A DNA stretch of 46,879 bases from Candidatus Merdivicinus intestinavium (GCA_018713245.1 DVFM01000071.1:1-46879); one strand, 5' to 3'; counted from the first letter of the stretch, positions 1 to 8,601 are shown. The notes: a model not told the origin generated them from the sequence alone. Numbers and translations: made by a program.

Positions 1-87
1 GAACTAGATTTATGATGAAAATCTTGCCCTGAAACGGATGAAATCGATGCTATAAAGAAGTCGTTTTAACCATCCGGTTTGACCAAT

Positions 88-103
88 TTGTGAGAAGTCA
101 CAA
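88..103. promoter_or_regulatory. 16-bp palindrome upstream of the DUF2461 gene
   Basis: TTGTGA-N4-TCACAA is a perfect inverted repeat about 45 bp upstream of the -35 box at 149. It resembles a CRP/FNR-family half-site pair but with an N4 centre. The rest of 1-206 holds no gene I can support: the first bases read E-L-D-L-stop in frame 1, which may or may not be the tail of a gene outside the window. Confidence 0.35.
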
Positions 104-148
104 GGATTTCCGCAAAAATTGATTTCCGTGCGCGCAGGATTCTTCTCC

Positions 149-177
149 TTGAAAAATCCGCCGCTTTATGGTATGCT
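149..177 (+). promoter_or_regulatory. sigma-A promoter of the DUF2461 gene
   Basis: TTGAAA (149-154), 17 bp, TATGCT (172-177). It lies 30 bp upstream of the ATG at 207. Confidence 0.65.
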
Positions 178-206
178 GAAAAAAATACGGAAAAGGAAGG
201 ATTCGC

Positions 207-896
207 ATGCCGTTATCGCCCAAAAGTCTGGATTTTCTCTTTGAAAACCGGCTCCATGACAGCCGGGAGTGGTTTGAAGAGCATAAAGAGCAGTACCGGG
301 AGCTGGTCGTCCGGCCCATGGCGGAGCTGGTGCAGGAACTCACGCCTGCGGCGCTGGAGATCGACCCGGAATTCACCACCGAGCCCCGGGTGGACCGGAC
401 CATCAGCCGCGTCCGCCGCGACACCCGGTTTTCCCGCGATAAATCCCTTTACCGGGACAATGTCTGGCTGATTTTCAAGCGCGGGAAGATGCACGGGACC
501 GAGCTTCCCGGCGTTTACCTGGAGGTAACCGGCCAGGGCTTCAGCTACGGCTGCGGCTTCTACAGCGCCTCCACCCGGTACATGAACTGCCTGCGGGAGC
601 TGGTGTTGAAGGACGATCCCGCTTTCCGAAAGGCCCAGCGCGCTTTTTCCGCCCAGAATGTCTTTGTGATGGAGGGCGAGTGCTACAAACGCCCCCGGTT
701 CCCCGGCCAGCCGGAGGAAAAGCGGCAATGGCTGGAGCGGCGGAACATCTGCTTTTCCGCGGACAGCAGGGATTTTGACCTCCTCTTTTCCGGCCGGTTA
801 GGGCAGAAGGCGGCGGAGGACCTGCTCCTTTTGAAGCCGGTTTACGAATTTCTGCTGCACGTTTCCCTGCTGGCCGGCGGGCCGGAAGCAGAGTAA
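207..896 (+). CDS. DUF2461 domain-containing protein
   Basis: The 229-residue protein matches the DUF2461 (TIGR02453) family over its full length. It has the N-terminal LDFLFENRLHDSREWFEEHK block, the central DTRFSRDKSLYRDN motif near residues 72-85, and a GRLGQK-type C-terminal region. The family is soluble and its molecular role is not known, so none is given here. The start is the ATG preceded by AAGGAAGG. The gene is monocistronic, with its own promoter and a strong terminator at 916-956 that it shares with the converging serine-hydrolase gene. Confidence 0.85.
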   Translation: MPLSPKSLDFLFENRLHDSREWFEEHKEQYRELVVRPMAELVQELTPAALEIDPEFTTEPRVDRTISRVRRDTRFSRDKSLYRDNVWLIFKRGKMHGTELPGVYLEVTGQGFSYGCGFYSASTRYMNCLRELVLKDDPAFRKAQRAFSAQNVFVMEGECYKRPRFPGQPEEKRQWLERRNICFSADSRDFDLLFSGRLGQKAAEDLLLLKPVYEFLLHVSLLAGGPEAE

Positions 897-915
897 ACAA
901 AGCCCCTGAAAGGGA

Positions 916-961
916 CCGCCCGGCCCGGAACTGGCATACAGCTCCGGGCCGGGCGGCTTTT
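916..961 (+). terminator. Rho-independent terminator of the DUF2461 gene
   Basis: The perfect 14-bp arms 916-929 and 943-956 (CCGCCCGGCCCGGA and its complement) are followed by CTTTTC. It sits between convergent genes. Confidence 0.8.
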
Positions 962-978
962 CTGTTTTGGATGGGCGC

Positions 979-1887
979 TTAAAGGCGGGAAAAAACTTCC
1001 TCGTGGAGGGCCTCCCGGACTGCGGCGAAATCGCCGTCCTCCGGGCACTGGACCGCCACGGCAATCCCCGCTTTGGGCAGGATTGCGGTAACCTGTCCGT
1101 AAGCGCCGTCTGCGCGGCAGGCGTCCGGATAGGGCAGCATCCAGAAATAATAGCCGTACCCCACGCTCCAGATGCTGTCCGCGGGGGTGGCGATTTTCCG
1201 GCTTCCCGCTTCCTTGACCCAGGCGGGGTCCAGAAGCTGCGCCCCCTGCCACTTCCCGCCGGCCAGATAAAGCTGGCCCAGCTTCATCATGTCGGTCAGC
1301 CGCATCACCATGCCGCCCCCGCCGTTGGGATGCCCCTGGGGGCAGCATTCCCACATGGGAAAGCCCTGTCCCAGCGGCGCAAATATGCGGCGGTAGAGAT
1401 ACTCGCTCAGCAGGACGCCCGCTTTTTTCTCCACCATCCGCCCGGCCAGGATGCTGTCGGCGGAGGAGTAGACGAAGGTTTCCCCCGGCTTGTTCCGGAC
1501 CTTTTGGGAAAGCATATAGCGGACATAGTCGGGCATCCCGTCGCCCCGGCGGCGGTTTTCGTTCATCAGATAGGGCCTGCCGAAGCCGCTGGACATGGTG
1601 AGAAGGTGGCGCAGCCGGATTTCCCCCAGAGCGGGGTCGGGGTTTTCCGGCAGCTTTTCGGGGAAATAATCGGCCAGCCGGTCGTCCAGGTCCACCAGCC
1701 CCTCGGATACCGCCAGCCCCACCGCCGTGGCGGTGTAGCTTTTGGTGTGGGAGTAAATGTTGCGGGGGATATCCGCCGTAAAGCGGTGCTGCCAAAGGAG
1801 TTTTTCCCCGTCCGCCGCTGCGATGCCCTCGACGCGAAGATGGCTCCGCTCCGCCCGGCGTACAAAGTTTTCCAGATATTCAATCAT
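979..1887 (-). CDS. serine hydrolase, class C beta-lactamase/DD-peptidase fold
   Basis: The 302-residue protein has the beta-lactamase-family nucleophile motif S46-H-T-K49 (YSHTKSYTATAVG) and a Y-S-S triad near residue 141 (FVYSSADSIL) at the position of the usual Y-x-N. Motifs such as GFGRPYLMNE and GYGYYFWMLPYPDA are typical of class C-like esterases/DD-peptidases. No signal peptide is visible, so it looks cytoplasmic, unlike true beta-lactamases. The substrate is unknown. It is the second gene of a two-gene operon 22 bp downstream of the MATE exporter. The start is the ATG at 1887, behind AAAGGAGGGC. Confidence 0.85.
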   Translation of the reverse strand: MIEYLENFVRRAERSHLRVEGIAAADGEKLLWQHRFTADIPRNIYSHTKSYTATAVGLAVSEGLVDLDDRLADYFPEKLPENPDPALGEIRLRHLLTMSSGFGRPYLMNENRRRGDGMPDYVRYMLSQKVRNKPGETFVYSSADSILAGRMVEKKAGVLLSEYLYRRIFAPLGQGFPMWECCPQGHPNGGGGMVMRLTDMMKLGQLYLAGGKWQGAQLLDPAWVKEAGSRKIATPADSIWSVGYGYYFWMLPYPDACRADGAYGQVTAILPKAGIAVAVQCPEDGDFAAVREALHEEVFSRL

Positions 1888-1909
1888 GCCGCTTTGCCCT
1901 CCTTTCGCG

Positions 1910-3274
1910 TCAGATCACCTTGATCTGCTTCCATTTGCCCCGCCAGAACCGGATAACAAAGGCGATGTCCCGGGCAATCCAGTCGATAAACATCGCAATC
2001 CAGACCCCCAGCAGATGCATCCCCAGGCCCCAGTCCGCGCCCAGCAGATAGCTGAAGCCGATGCGGAAGATGAACATGGACAGCAGCGACACCGTCATGG
2101 TGAACACCACGTCCCCGGCGGCGCGCAGGGAGTTGGGAAGGGTAAAGGCGAGCGGCCAGAAGAGCATGGTGAAAATGGACCACCAGCGCAGGACCTCCGC
2201 CGCCATTTCCGCCGACTGGGGCTCCAGGTTGAAAAGCCCCACCAGCGGATCGGCAATGGGAATCAGCACCAGGCACATAACGCCCAGCGTGACGTAGGTA
2301 ACGATCATCAGCTTTTTGGTGTAGGAAACCGCCTGGTCTGTTTCGCCGGCCCCCATGCACTGGCCGACGACGGTAATCATCGCCAGGCCGATGGCCTGCC
2401 CGGGGACGTTGATGACGCCGCTGATGCTGTTGGCGATGGCGTTGGCGGCGACGGCGTTGGTGCCGAAGGAGGTGATAAGGCTCAGCACAATCAGCTTGCC
2501 GGCCTGGAACAGCCCGTTTTCCAGCCCGTTGGGGATGCCCAGCGTCAGAATGCGCTTGACCATCCCGGCGTGCAGCTCCGGCTTGAACAGCCCGGGAATC
2601 CGCAGGATATTCTGCCGCCGCTGGAGCAGAATCAGGATGACCACCGCCGCCACAATGCGGGAAACCAGGGTGCCGATGCCGGCGCCCAGCGCCCCCATGC
2701 CGAACCCGTAGATGAGGATGGCGTTGACGGTGATATTGACGATATTGACAATCAGGGAGTTGAACATGGAAACCTTGCTGTTCCCCATGGCCCGGAACAG
2801 GGCGGACCCGGCGTTGTACACCGCCATAAAGGGGTATGCAACCGCCGTGGACAGGAAATAATCCAGGGCGCTGTGCATGACGTCCTGCTCAATGCTGCCG
2901 AAAACCAGCGACAGGATGTGCTGCCGGAAAACGAGCGCCAGCACCATCAGCGCGGTGGAAACCGCCGCGACGGTGTACAGGAGCTGTTTTGCGGCCTTGC
3001 GGGCGCTGGAAAGGTCCTGGTTACCCAAATACTGGGAAACGATGACGGTGCCGCCGGTGGAGAGGGCGGCAAAGATCTGGATGAGCAGGGTGTTGATGTT
3101 GTCCACCAGAGAAACGCCGGAAACCGCCGCCTCCCCGGAGGAGGTCACCATAACGGTGTCAGCCATGCCCACCGTCATCAGCAGAAACTGCTCAATGACC
3201 AGGGGGATAATCAGGCGGATCAGCGCCTGGCGGGTAAAAAGCGGGGCCCGCGCCGGCTGAGTTGCTGAGGTCAT
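1910..3274 (-). CDS. MATE family efflux transporter
   Basis: The 454-residue integral membrane protein has about 12 hydrophobic segments and two MatE repeats. Family-typical stretches are the N-terminal PLVIEQFLLMTVGMADTVMV, YPFMAVYNAGSALFRAMGNS and the second-half PGQAIGLAMITVVGQCMGAG. Transporters of this family export drugs or metabolites with Na+ or H+ antiport. The substrate here cannot be read from sequence. The start at 3274 has GGAAAGGA 8 nt upstream. It leads the operon with the serine hydrolase and is transcribed from the promoter at 3343-3371, back to back with the ROK kinase promoter. Confidence 0.92.
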   Translation of the reverse strand: MTSATQPARAPLFTRQALIRLIIPLVIEQFLLMTVGMADTVMVTSSGEAAVSGVSLVDNINTLLIQIFAALSTGGTVIVSQYLGNQDLSSARKAAKQLLYTVAAVSTALMVLALVFRQHILSLVFGSIEQDVMHSALDYFLSTAVAYPFMAVYNAGSALFRAMGNSKVSMFNSLIVNIVNITVNAILIYGFGMGALGAGIGTLVSRIVAAVVILILLQRRQNILRIPGLFKPELHAGMVKRILTLGIPNGLENGLFQAGKLIVLSLITSFGTNAVAANAIANSISGVINVPGQAIGLAMITVVGQCMGAGETDQAVSYTKKLMIVTYVTLGVMCLVLIPIADPLVGLFNLEPQSAEMAAEVLRWWSIFTMLFWPLAFTLPNSLRAAGDVVFTMTVSLLSMFIFRIGFSYLLGADWGLGMHLLGVWIAMFIDWIARDIAFVIRFWRGKWKQIKVI

Positions 3275-3342
3275 TTTGTTCGCATCCTTTCCTTGGCAGC
3301 AGCGCTGTCAGAACCTGTCAGATACAGGGAATATTTTGCTCC

Positions 3343-3371
3343 ATTATAGCACAAAATCGTTGCCGGAGCAA
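3343..3371 (-). promoter_or_regulatory. sigma-A promoter of the MATE operon
   Basis: On the minus strand, TTGCTC (3371-3366), 17 bp, TATAAT (3348-3343). Confidence 0.75.
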
Positions 3372-3410
3372 GTATTCTGCCCGGCGCGGCGGGCTTTCCG
3401 CAAAATATTC

Positions 3411-3439
3411 TTGCATCTTTCGCCGCGGTATATTATAGT
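3411..3439 (+). promoter_or_regulatory. sigma-A promoter of the ROK kinase gene
   Basis: TTGCAT (3411-3416), 17 bp, TATAGT (3434-3439). It is divergent from the MATE promoter, with 39 bp between the two -35 boxes. Confidence 0.65.
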
Positions 3440-3481
3440 AAGGGTAGGCAAAGCCGAGTCGTTTCGGAAAGGGTGACGGAA

Positions 3482-4450
3482 ATGGAGCTGCTGATTGGGA
3501 TTGACATCGGGGGCACGAAATGCGCGCTGGTGTACGCAAAGCGCGGGGCGGACCGGCCGGAAATCTTGGAGCGGGAGGCTTTCCCCACTCCGGGAAGCTG
3601 GCAGGAGGTGTTTTGCCGCTTCCGCAGGCGGATCGGGCGCTGGCTGGCGGCGCATCCGGAGGGGAAGGCGGCGGCCGTGGGGGTTTCCTGCGGCGGGCCG
3701 CTGGACAGCCGGGCGGGGCTGATCCTTTCGCCGCCGAATCTCCCCGGCTGGGACCGGGTGGACTGCCTGCGGGAGCTGGCCCCGCTGGGGCTGCCTGCCG
3801 CCCTGCGCAACGACGCGGACGCCTGCGCCCTGGCGGAATGGCGCTGGGGGGCGGGCCGGGGGACCCGGGACATGGCGTTTCTCACCTTCGGCACCGGCAT
3901 GGGGGCCGGGCTTATCCTGGACGGGAAGCTCTATACCGGCCGGAGCGGCCTGGCGGGGGAGGCAGGGCACATCCGCCTTTGCGAGGACGGCCCGGAAGGA
4001 TACGGCAAGCGCGGCTCCTTTGAGGGGTTCTGCAGCGGCGGCGGGATCGCCCGGATGGGCCGGGAGGCGGCGGAAAAGGCCCTTGCCGCCGGGAATCCCC
4101 CCGCCTTCTGTCCCGATGCGGCGGCGCTTCCCGGGATTACCGCCCGCTCCATCGGGGAGGCGGCGGACGCGGGGGGCCCCCTCGCCCTGGAAATCTACCG
4201 CCGCTGCGGCTTTTATCTGGGGCGGGGGCTGGCGGTGCTCATCGACCTGCTCAACCCGGAGCGCATCGTCATCGGCAGCATTTTTGTCCGGCAGGAGGCG
4301 CTGCTGCGGCCGCCCATGGAGGAAGTCCTCCGCGCCGAATGCCTTGCCGGGGCGCTGGCGGCCTGCCGGGTGGTCCCGGCGGGGCTGGGGGAGCAAATCG
4401 GCGACTATGCCTGCCTTTCCATCGCGGAGGAGGCGGCCCGGCAGGCATAA
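3482..4450 (+). CDS. ROK family sugar kinase
   Basis: The protein starts with the ATP phosphate-binding motif IGIDIGGTKCALV (residues 4-16) and has the sugar/catalytic block LRNDADACALAEW and the FGTGMGAGLILDGKLYTG motif of ROK kinases such as glucokinase and N-acetylhexosamine kinases. The usual zinc motif (CxCGxxGCxE) is replaced by GYGKRGSFEGF, so the metal-binding cysteines are absent. The ATG at 3482 is preferred to the GTG at 3473 because the AAAGGG ribosome site (3468-3473) is then 8 nt away. The length of about 322 residues is normal. Substrate specificity is not resolved. Confidence 0.88.
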   Translation: MELLIGIDIGGTKCALVYAKRGADRPEILEREAFPTPGSWQEVFCRFRRRIGRWLAAHPEGKAAAVGVSCGGPLDSRAGLILSPPNLPGWDRVDCLRELAPLGLPAALRNDADACALAEWRWGAGRGTRDMAFLTFGTGMGAGLILDGKLYTGRSGLAGEAGHIRLCEDGPEGYGKRGSFEGFCSGGGIARMGREAAEKALAAGNPPAFCPDAAALPGITARSIGEAADAGGPLALEIYRRCGFYLGRGLAVLIDLLNPERIVIGSIFVRQEALLRPPMEEVLRAECLAGALAACRVVPAGLGEQIGDYACLSIAEEAARQA

Positions 4451-4453
4451 AAA

Positions 4454-4529
4454 GGCCCCGCACCCAAAGGATGCGGGGCCGGGAACATCCCCCGCCCGGC
4501 AAAGCGTTCAGGGGTGTCCGCCGGGCGGG
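4454..4529 (+). terminator. two GC-rich hairpins after the ROK kinase gene
   Basis: The first hairpin has arms 4454-4462 and 4472-4480 (GGCCCCGCA). The second has arms 4491-4500 and 4520-4529 (CCCGCCCGGC). Neither is followed by a T tract, so termination is plausible but not certain. The remaining sequence to 4661 shows no gene and no clear promoter. Confidence 0.45.
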
Positions 4530-4661
4530 GCTGCAAACGCCTGTTTCCCACTCGGCAAGAGTAGTATGGCCGGGAGCGCCGGGTTTATGCAGGGGAACAG
4601 CAAAAACCGGGACAAAAATATGCGGCGGTCAGGACAGACCGGATACAGGAGATGCATCAAA

Positions 4662-5024
4662 ATGAAAACAGGGACAATTACCATCGGCTATTTGCAGGAT
4701 TACATCCGCGCCAAGGATTACAGGCCGGAGTTGGTGAAGGACTATTACCTGAAACTGGCGGAGGAGTGCGGGGAGCTGGCCCGGGCCATCCGCAAAAACC
4801 TGCGGCCGTCCGAAGCGGGGCAGGTCAAGGAAACCATCGAGGAGGAGCTGTGGGACGTCGTCTATTACGCCCTGGCCATCGCCAACTGTTACGGTATCGA
4901 TTTGGAACAGGTCATTCCGCAGAAGGAAGCCCTCAACAATCAGAAATATGCATCCGGCGTTTCCTTTGCTCCGCCTGCAAAAGAAATACAGAGGGAAACT
5001 CCCTCTGCATCGGACGGTCAGTAG
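4662..5024 (+). CDS. MazG-like nucleotide pyrophosphohydrolase
   Basis: The 120-residue protein carries the MazG-type metal site: EECGE near residues 29-33, then ELWD near residues 59-62 (the E-x-x-E ... E-x-x-D pattern), followed by VVYYALAIANCYGIDLEQ. Such enzymes hydrolyse (d)NTPs to NMP and pyrophosphate, often for house-cleaning. The start is the ATG at 4662, with AGGAGA 9 nt upstream; an open frame extends further upstream but is only GC-rich read-through. The 3' end overlaps the convergent spoVG stop by 7 bp. Confidence 0.82.
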   Translation: MKTGTITIGYLQDYIRAKDYRPELVKDYYLKLAEECGELARAIRKNLRPSEAGQVKETIEEELWDVVYYALAIANCYGIDLEQVIPQKEALNNQKYASGVSFAPPAKEIQRETPSASDGQ

Positions 5025-5362
5025 TATTTGGGAATGAAGCCGGCGGACGGGAAGAGGGACGCGCTGGCGGCAAAAGCGGGATGGGCGGTTTCCTCCGCGC
5101 TCCGGGAGGCAAGCTCCCGCCGGTAGGCGTCCAGCACCGCCTGTTCAAAGGGCAGGCGGGCGGCCGGGGAGATGGGATGGACGATATCCCGGAAGGCGCC
5201 GTTTGTTTCCTTGCGGCTCGGCATGGCGACAAACAGCCGGTCGGGCCCTTCGATGACCTTGATGTCGTGAATGGCCAGCTCGTTGTCCAGCGTCACGGAA
5301 ACCACCGCCCGCAGCCGGCCTTCCCGCATGAGTTTTCGGATTTTGATATCAGTGATGTTCAT
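5018..5362 (-). CDS. spoVG: septation/regulatory protein SpoVG
   Basis: The 114-residue protein matches SpoVG from the first residue: MNITDIKIRKL, the LRAVVSVTLDNELAIHDIKVIEG core strand region, and LFVAMPSRKETNGAFRDIVHPI. SpoVG is a small conserved nucleic-acid-binding regulator. In Bacillus it affects septation at sporulation, and in other Firmicutes it binds DNA and RNA. The tail after residue 84 (about 30 residues) is longer than the conserved core and poorly conserved in type. AAGGAGG lies 7 nt upstream of the ATG. Its 3' end overlaps that of the MazG-like gene on the other strand. Confidence 0.93.
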   Translation of the reverse strand: MNITDIKIRKLMREGRLRAVVSVTLDNELAIHDIKVIEGPDRLFVAMPSRKETNGAFRDIVHPISPAARLPFEQAVLDAYRRELASRSAEETAHPAFAASASLFPSAGFIPKYY

Positions 5363-5464
5363 GTCAATTCCTCCTTGCCCTCAGTTTGGGCAGCCTGCGG
5401 GGCTTTATGCAGCGGCTGCGCAAAAAACAAGCTGTAAATTAACTATGAAAAGCGCGCTCCGCCC

Positions 5465-5493
5465 TTGATATTTTCCGTGGGATATGCTATCCT
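5465..5493 (+). promoter_or_regulatory. sigma-A promoter of the membrane protein/acpS/nnr operon
   Basis: TTGATA (5465-5470), 17 bp, TATCCT (5488-5493). It lies 50 bp upstream of the ATG at 5543 and is the likely start of the transcript running to about 9309. Confidence 0.55.
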
Positions 5494-5542
5494 TAAAAAG
5501 AGGATTTCCTCAAATTATTGGAACAGGAGAGTTTTGGAAAGT

Positions 5543-6088
5543 ATGGACGTATTTGTGGAATATATGGTGAAAAAACAGAACACCGGAAAGGATATTCTGC
5601 TGAAGTTTGTTTACGCCTTTTTGGGAGTCGCCATTATGCTGCTGGCGCTTCTGCTGTCGCCGATTCTGGGGGCGTTTGCCTCGCTCGGGTTTCTGTTGGG
5701 CTGCGCCGCCATTTACGGCGCGTATTACCTCATCAGCTCCATGAATGTGGAATACGAGTATATTATTACCAACGGTGAAATGGACGTGGACAAGATCATT
5801 GCCCGCCGCCGCCGCAAACGCCTTCTGACCGCCAACGCCCGCCGTTTTGAGGAGTTTGGCGCTTACAACCACGAGACCATGTCCTCCCGGAATTTCGCCA
5901 ACCGGGTGTATGCCTGCACGGCTCCGGCGGACCCCGGCAACTACTACGCGGTGTTCAACCACCAGACCCTGGGGCAGACGCTCCTGGTGTTTACCCCCAA
6001 CGACCGGGTGCTGGAGAGCCTTCGCTCCTTCATTCCAAGACAGGCAGGTGGCAAAGCTGTTTACGGGAATCGACCTTCTGAAAATTGA
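5543..6088 (+). CDS. two-helix membrane protein, DUF6106-like
   Basis: The 181-residue protein has two hydrophobic helices (about residues 22-42 and 45-67), then a soluble domain rich in basic residues (IIARRRRKRLL) that ends FTPNDRVLESLRSFIPR. The layout resembles the clostridial DUF6106 family, recalled from memory and not checked. No function is known. The ATG at 5543 is chosen over an upstream in-frame start because GGAAAG and AGGAGA precede it. Its last 41 bp overlap the start of acpS in another frame, which suggests translational coupling. Confidence 0.7.
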   Translation: MDVFVEYMVKKQNTGKDILLKFVYAFLGVAIMLLALLLSPILGAFASLGFLLGCAAIYGAYYLISSMNVEYEYIITNGEMDVDKIIARRRRKRLLTANARRFEEFGAYNHETMSSRNFANRVYACTAPADPGNYYAVFNHQTLGQTLLVFTPNDRVLESLRSFIPRQAGGKAVYGNRPSEN

Positions 6089-6428
6089 CCGCATCCGGAA
6101 AAGCATGGAAAACCCTCGTTTTATGGCGAGGGTTTTTTCTGCATCGGAGCGGGACTTGTTTGCCCATAAAAAGGACCCCGCCCCCTCCTTGGCCGCCAAT
6201 TTTGCCGCCAAGGAGGCCTTCTCCAAGGCGCTGGGGACCGGGGTGCGGGGATTTGCGCTGAACGAGGTTTCCGTTTTGCGGGACAGCCTCGGCGCGCCGT
6301 ATTTTGCTTTTTCCGGAAATGCCGCCCGGATTGTGGAGGAGCGGGGGCTTTCCTTTTCCGTGTCCCTGACCCACACGGAGGATTTGGCGGCTGCGTTTGT
6401 GATTGCGCAGCCCCTCCCGCCGGGATGA
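6048..6428 (+). CDS. acpS: holo-[acyl-carrier-protein] synthase
   Basis: AcpS transfers 4'-phosphopantetheine from CoA to acyl carrier protein. The family hallmarks are visible: TGIDLLKIDRI at the N-terminus with the Mg2+-binding Asp, FSASERDLF, and AANFAAKEAFSKALGTG with the second metal ligand Glu. The C-terminal LSFSVSLTHTEDLAAAFVIA is the closing strand. The only start that preserves TGIDLL is the GTG at 6048, which gives 126 residues, normal for the family; it lies inside the preceding gene. In many Clostridia acpS sits next to nnr, as here. Confidence 0.9.
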   Translation: MAKLFTGIDLLKIDRIRKSMENPRFMARVFSASERDLFAHKKDPAPSLAANFAAKEAFSKALGTGVRGFALNEVSVLRDSLGAPYFAFSGNAARIVEERGLSFSVSLTHTEDLAAAFVIAQPLPPG

Positions 6429-6471
6429 GCTGCGCGCCGGGTTTCGCTTGCGTTGGGAAAGGAGAGTGAAA

Positions 6472-7041
6472 ATGATGGAACTGCGGGTGCGGAATGTGAG
6501 TCGGAAGAGCAGACGGGTGAAAGAAATTTACCTTGCCTCTTTCCCTAAAAAGGAGCGGATGCCGTTTTGGAGCATGCGTCTCATGGCAAAAATGACGGCA
6601 ACCCGGTTTTGGGAATTTTCTGACGGGGATACGGTCTGCGGTTTTGCCTACCTGGGCATGGCGGAGGGAATTTCCTTCCTCATGTTTCTTGCGGTGGACC
6701 CATCCTTGCGCTCCCGGGGGTACGGGGGCCGGATTTTGGAGGAGATCCGAAGGCGCTGTTCTCCCGATAAAATTCTTGTGTCCATCGAGCGGTGCGCCGA
6801 GGGGGCGGACAATCTTTCCCAGCGTCGTCGTCGACGGGAATTTTACCTGCGAAACGGCTACGAGCCCACCGGCTTCTGCATCGAGCTTTCCGGTGTGGAG
6901 CAGGAAATTCTCATCCGGGGAGGAGTTTTCGACCCGGATGAATTCGCCGCCTTTTTTAAGGCATACAGCAACGGGACCATGCACCCGCGGATTTGGAGAG
7001 AGGAAGCAGACCAACAATCAAACAGGGAGGCATTTCCATGA
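6472..7041 (+). CDS. GNAT family N-acetyltransferase
   Basis: The 189-residue protein has the GNAT acetyl-CoA pocket LMFLAVDPSLRSRGYGGRILEEI (LAVDP then the R-x-x-G-x-G/A loop) in mid-protein, followed by the strand ILVSIE and FYLRNGYEPTGF, the usual motif B. The substrate is unknown. The start codon is one of two adjacent ATGs (6472, 6475), with AAAGGAGA upstream. Its TGA overlaps the ATG of nnr (ATGA), so the two are translationally coupled. Confidence 0.87.
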   Translation: MMELRVRNVSRKSRRVKEIYLASFPKKERMPFWSMRLMAKMTATRFWEFSDGDTVCGFAYLGMAEGISFLMFLAVDPSLRSRGYGGRILEEIRRRCSPDKILVSIERCAEGADNLSQRRRRREFYLRNGYEPTGFCIELSGVEQEILIRGGVFDPDEFAAFFKAYSNGTMHPRIWREEADQQSNREAFP

Positions 7042-8600
7042 AAATTCTCACATCCTCCGCCATGCGCCGGGCGGAGCAGGCGGCGGTGGACGCCGGTGCG
7101 ACTTTCGGCGGGCTGATGGAGCGGGCCGGGCAGTCCGCGGCGAAAATCCTTCTCCGGGAGGCGAAACCGGACGGGAAACCCGTCCTCATCCTCTGCGGCA
7201 AAGGAAACAACGGCGGCGACGGGCTGGTCATTGCCCGCGTGCTGGCGGAACGGGGAATCCCGGTGCGGGTGGTGTTCCTGATGGGGACCAGGCTGAGCCC
7301 GCTGGCGGAGGAAAACCGCGGACAGCTGGAGGGGCTGCCCGCGGAAGTGCTGGACGGCGCGGAAATTTCCCCGGAAAAGCGGGAGAGCTTCTGCCGCACG
7401 GCGGGGCTTATCGTGGACGGGGTGTTCGGCACCGGATTTTCCGGGGCGCTTCCGGAAAGCGTCCGGGCCTGGACCGCCGCGGCCAACCGTTCCCATGCGG
7501 TGCGGGCGGCGCTGGATGTCCCCTCCGGCTTAAACTGCGACACCGGGATTGCCGGGGAGGATACCTTCCGAGCGGACCTGACCATCACCTTCGCCGCCTA
7601 TAAGCCCGCCCACATCCTGAAGGGCTCCCGGGCCCTCTGCGGGCGGGTGCTCTGGGCGGACATCGGCATCGGGGAGGAACTCCTGGCCGCCGTGCCGGGC
7701 GCGATCTCCTTCCTGGACGGCTGGGAAGCCCGCCGGGGGATTCCCGCCCGCCGGGAGGACTCCAATAAGGGGGATTACGGAAGGCTGCTGGCAGTGGGGG
7801 GCTGCACCCGGATGACCGGCGCCATTGTCATGGCGTCCATGGCCGCCATGCGGTGCGGCGCGGGGCTGGTGAAAACCGCCGCGCCGGAGGCTGCCTGCGC
7901 CCTGCTGGCCGCCCGGATGCCGGAGATCATCTATGCCCCCCAGCCGGTGACCGAAACGGGGGCGCTGAGCGCCTCCTCCGCCGGACAGCTGCTGCAGGAG
8001 GCCCGGTGGGCCACCGCTGTGCTCCTGGGCTGCGGCATGTCGGTCTGCCCGGATACGGAGGCCCTGACCCGGGTGATGCTCGCCTGCGGCAGGCCGCTGG
8101 TCATTGACGCCGACGGCCTGAACTGCCTGGCAAAGGACCCTTCCGTGCTGAAACAGGCGGCGGCGCCGGTGGTCCTCACCCCCCACATGAAGGAATTCTC
8201 CCGCCTGACGGGGAAACCGGTCCCGGAGCTGAAGGCCGGCCGGTTTGCGGCGGCTTCCGATTTTGCCCGGGAGTACGGCGCGACGGTGGTCCTCAAGGAT
8301 TCCAACACCGTCATCGCGGCCCCGGACGGGCGGCTCTGGGTGAACGAAAACGGCAATTCCGGCATGGCCAAGGCCGGCAGCGGCGATGTTCTGGCCGGAA
8401 TGATTGCCTCTTTCCTGGCCCAGGGGACGGAAGCCCCCCTGGCGGCGGCCGCGGCGGTGTTCCTCCACGGCGAGGCGGGGGATTTGGCGGCAAAGGCGCT
8501 GACCCCCTACTGCATGACCGCCAGCCGGATGATGGATTATTTCCCGGAAGCCTTCCTCAAATGGGCGCCGGGGCGTGACAGCGAATCGCAAGGAGGATAA
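7038..8600 (+). CDS. nnr: bifunctional NAD(P)H-hydrate epimerase / ADP-dependent dehydratase
   Basis: This enzyme repairs hydrated NADH and NADPH. The N-terminal YjeF epimerase domain (about residues 1-210) shows the M-x-x-AE-AAVDAG start, CGKGNNGGDGLVIAR and VDGVFGTGFSG. The C-terminal ribokinase-like dehydratase domain (about 225-510) shows DYGRLLAVGGCTRMTGA, LTPHMKEFSRL and NSGMAKAGSGDVLAGMIA with the catalytic Asp. At 520 residues it is a complete two-domain fusion. The ATG at 7038 has GGGAGG 7 nt upstream and overlaps the GNAT stop. The downstream amidase gene begins 1 nt after its stop. Confidence 0.95.
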   Translation: MKILTSSAMRRAEQAAVDAGATFGGLMERAGQSAAKILLREAKPDGKPVLILCGKGNNGGDGLVIARVLAERGIPVRVVFLMGTRLSPLAEENRGQLEGLPAEVLDGAEISPEKRESFCRTAGLIVDGVFGTGFSGALPESVRAWTAAANRSHAVRAALDVPSGLNCDTGIAGEDTFRADLTITFAAYKPAHILKGSRALCGRVLWADIGIGEELLAAVPGAISFLDGWEARRGIPARREDSNKGDYGRLLAVGGCTRMTGAIVMASMAAMRCGAGLVKTAAPEAACALLAARMPEIIYAPQPVTETGALSASSAGQLLQEARWATAVLLGCGMSVCPDTEALTRVMLACGRPLVIDADGLNCLAKDPSVLKQAAAPVVLTPHMKEFSRLTGKPVPELKAGRFAAASDFAREYGATVVLKDSNTVIAAPDGRLWVNENGNSGMAKAGSGDVLAGMIASFLAQGTEAPLAAAAAVFLHGEAGDLAAKALTPYCMTASRMMDYFPEAFLKWAPGRDSESQGG

Positions 8601-8601
8601 G

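Noticed and set aside
1-15. 3' end of an upstream gene at the window edge
   Set aside because: Only four codons before a stop in frame 1, which cannot be told from chance.
2877-3260. Small plus-strand protein opposite the MATE gene
   Set aside because: It has no ribosome site or recognisable motif and lies wholly inside a well-supported transporter gene.
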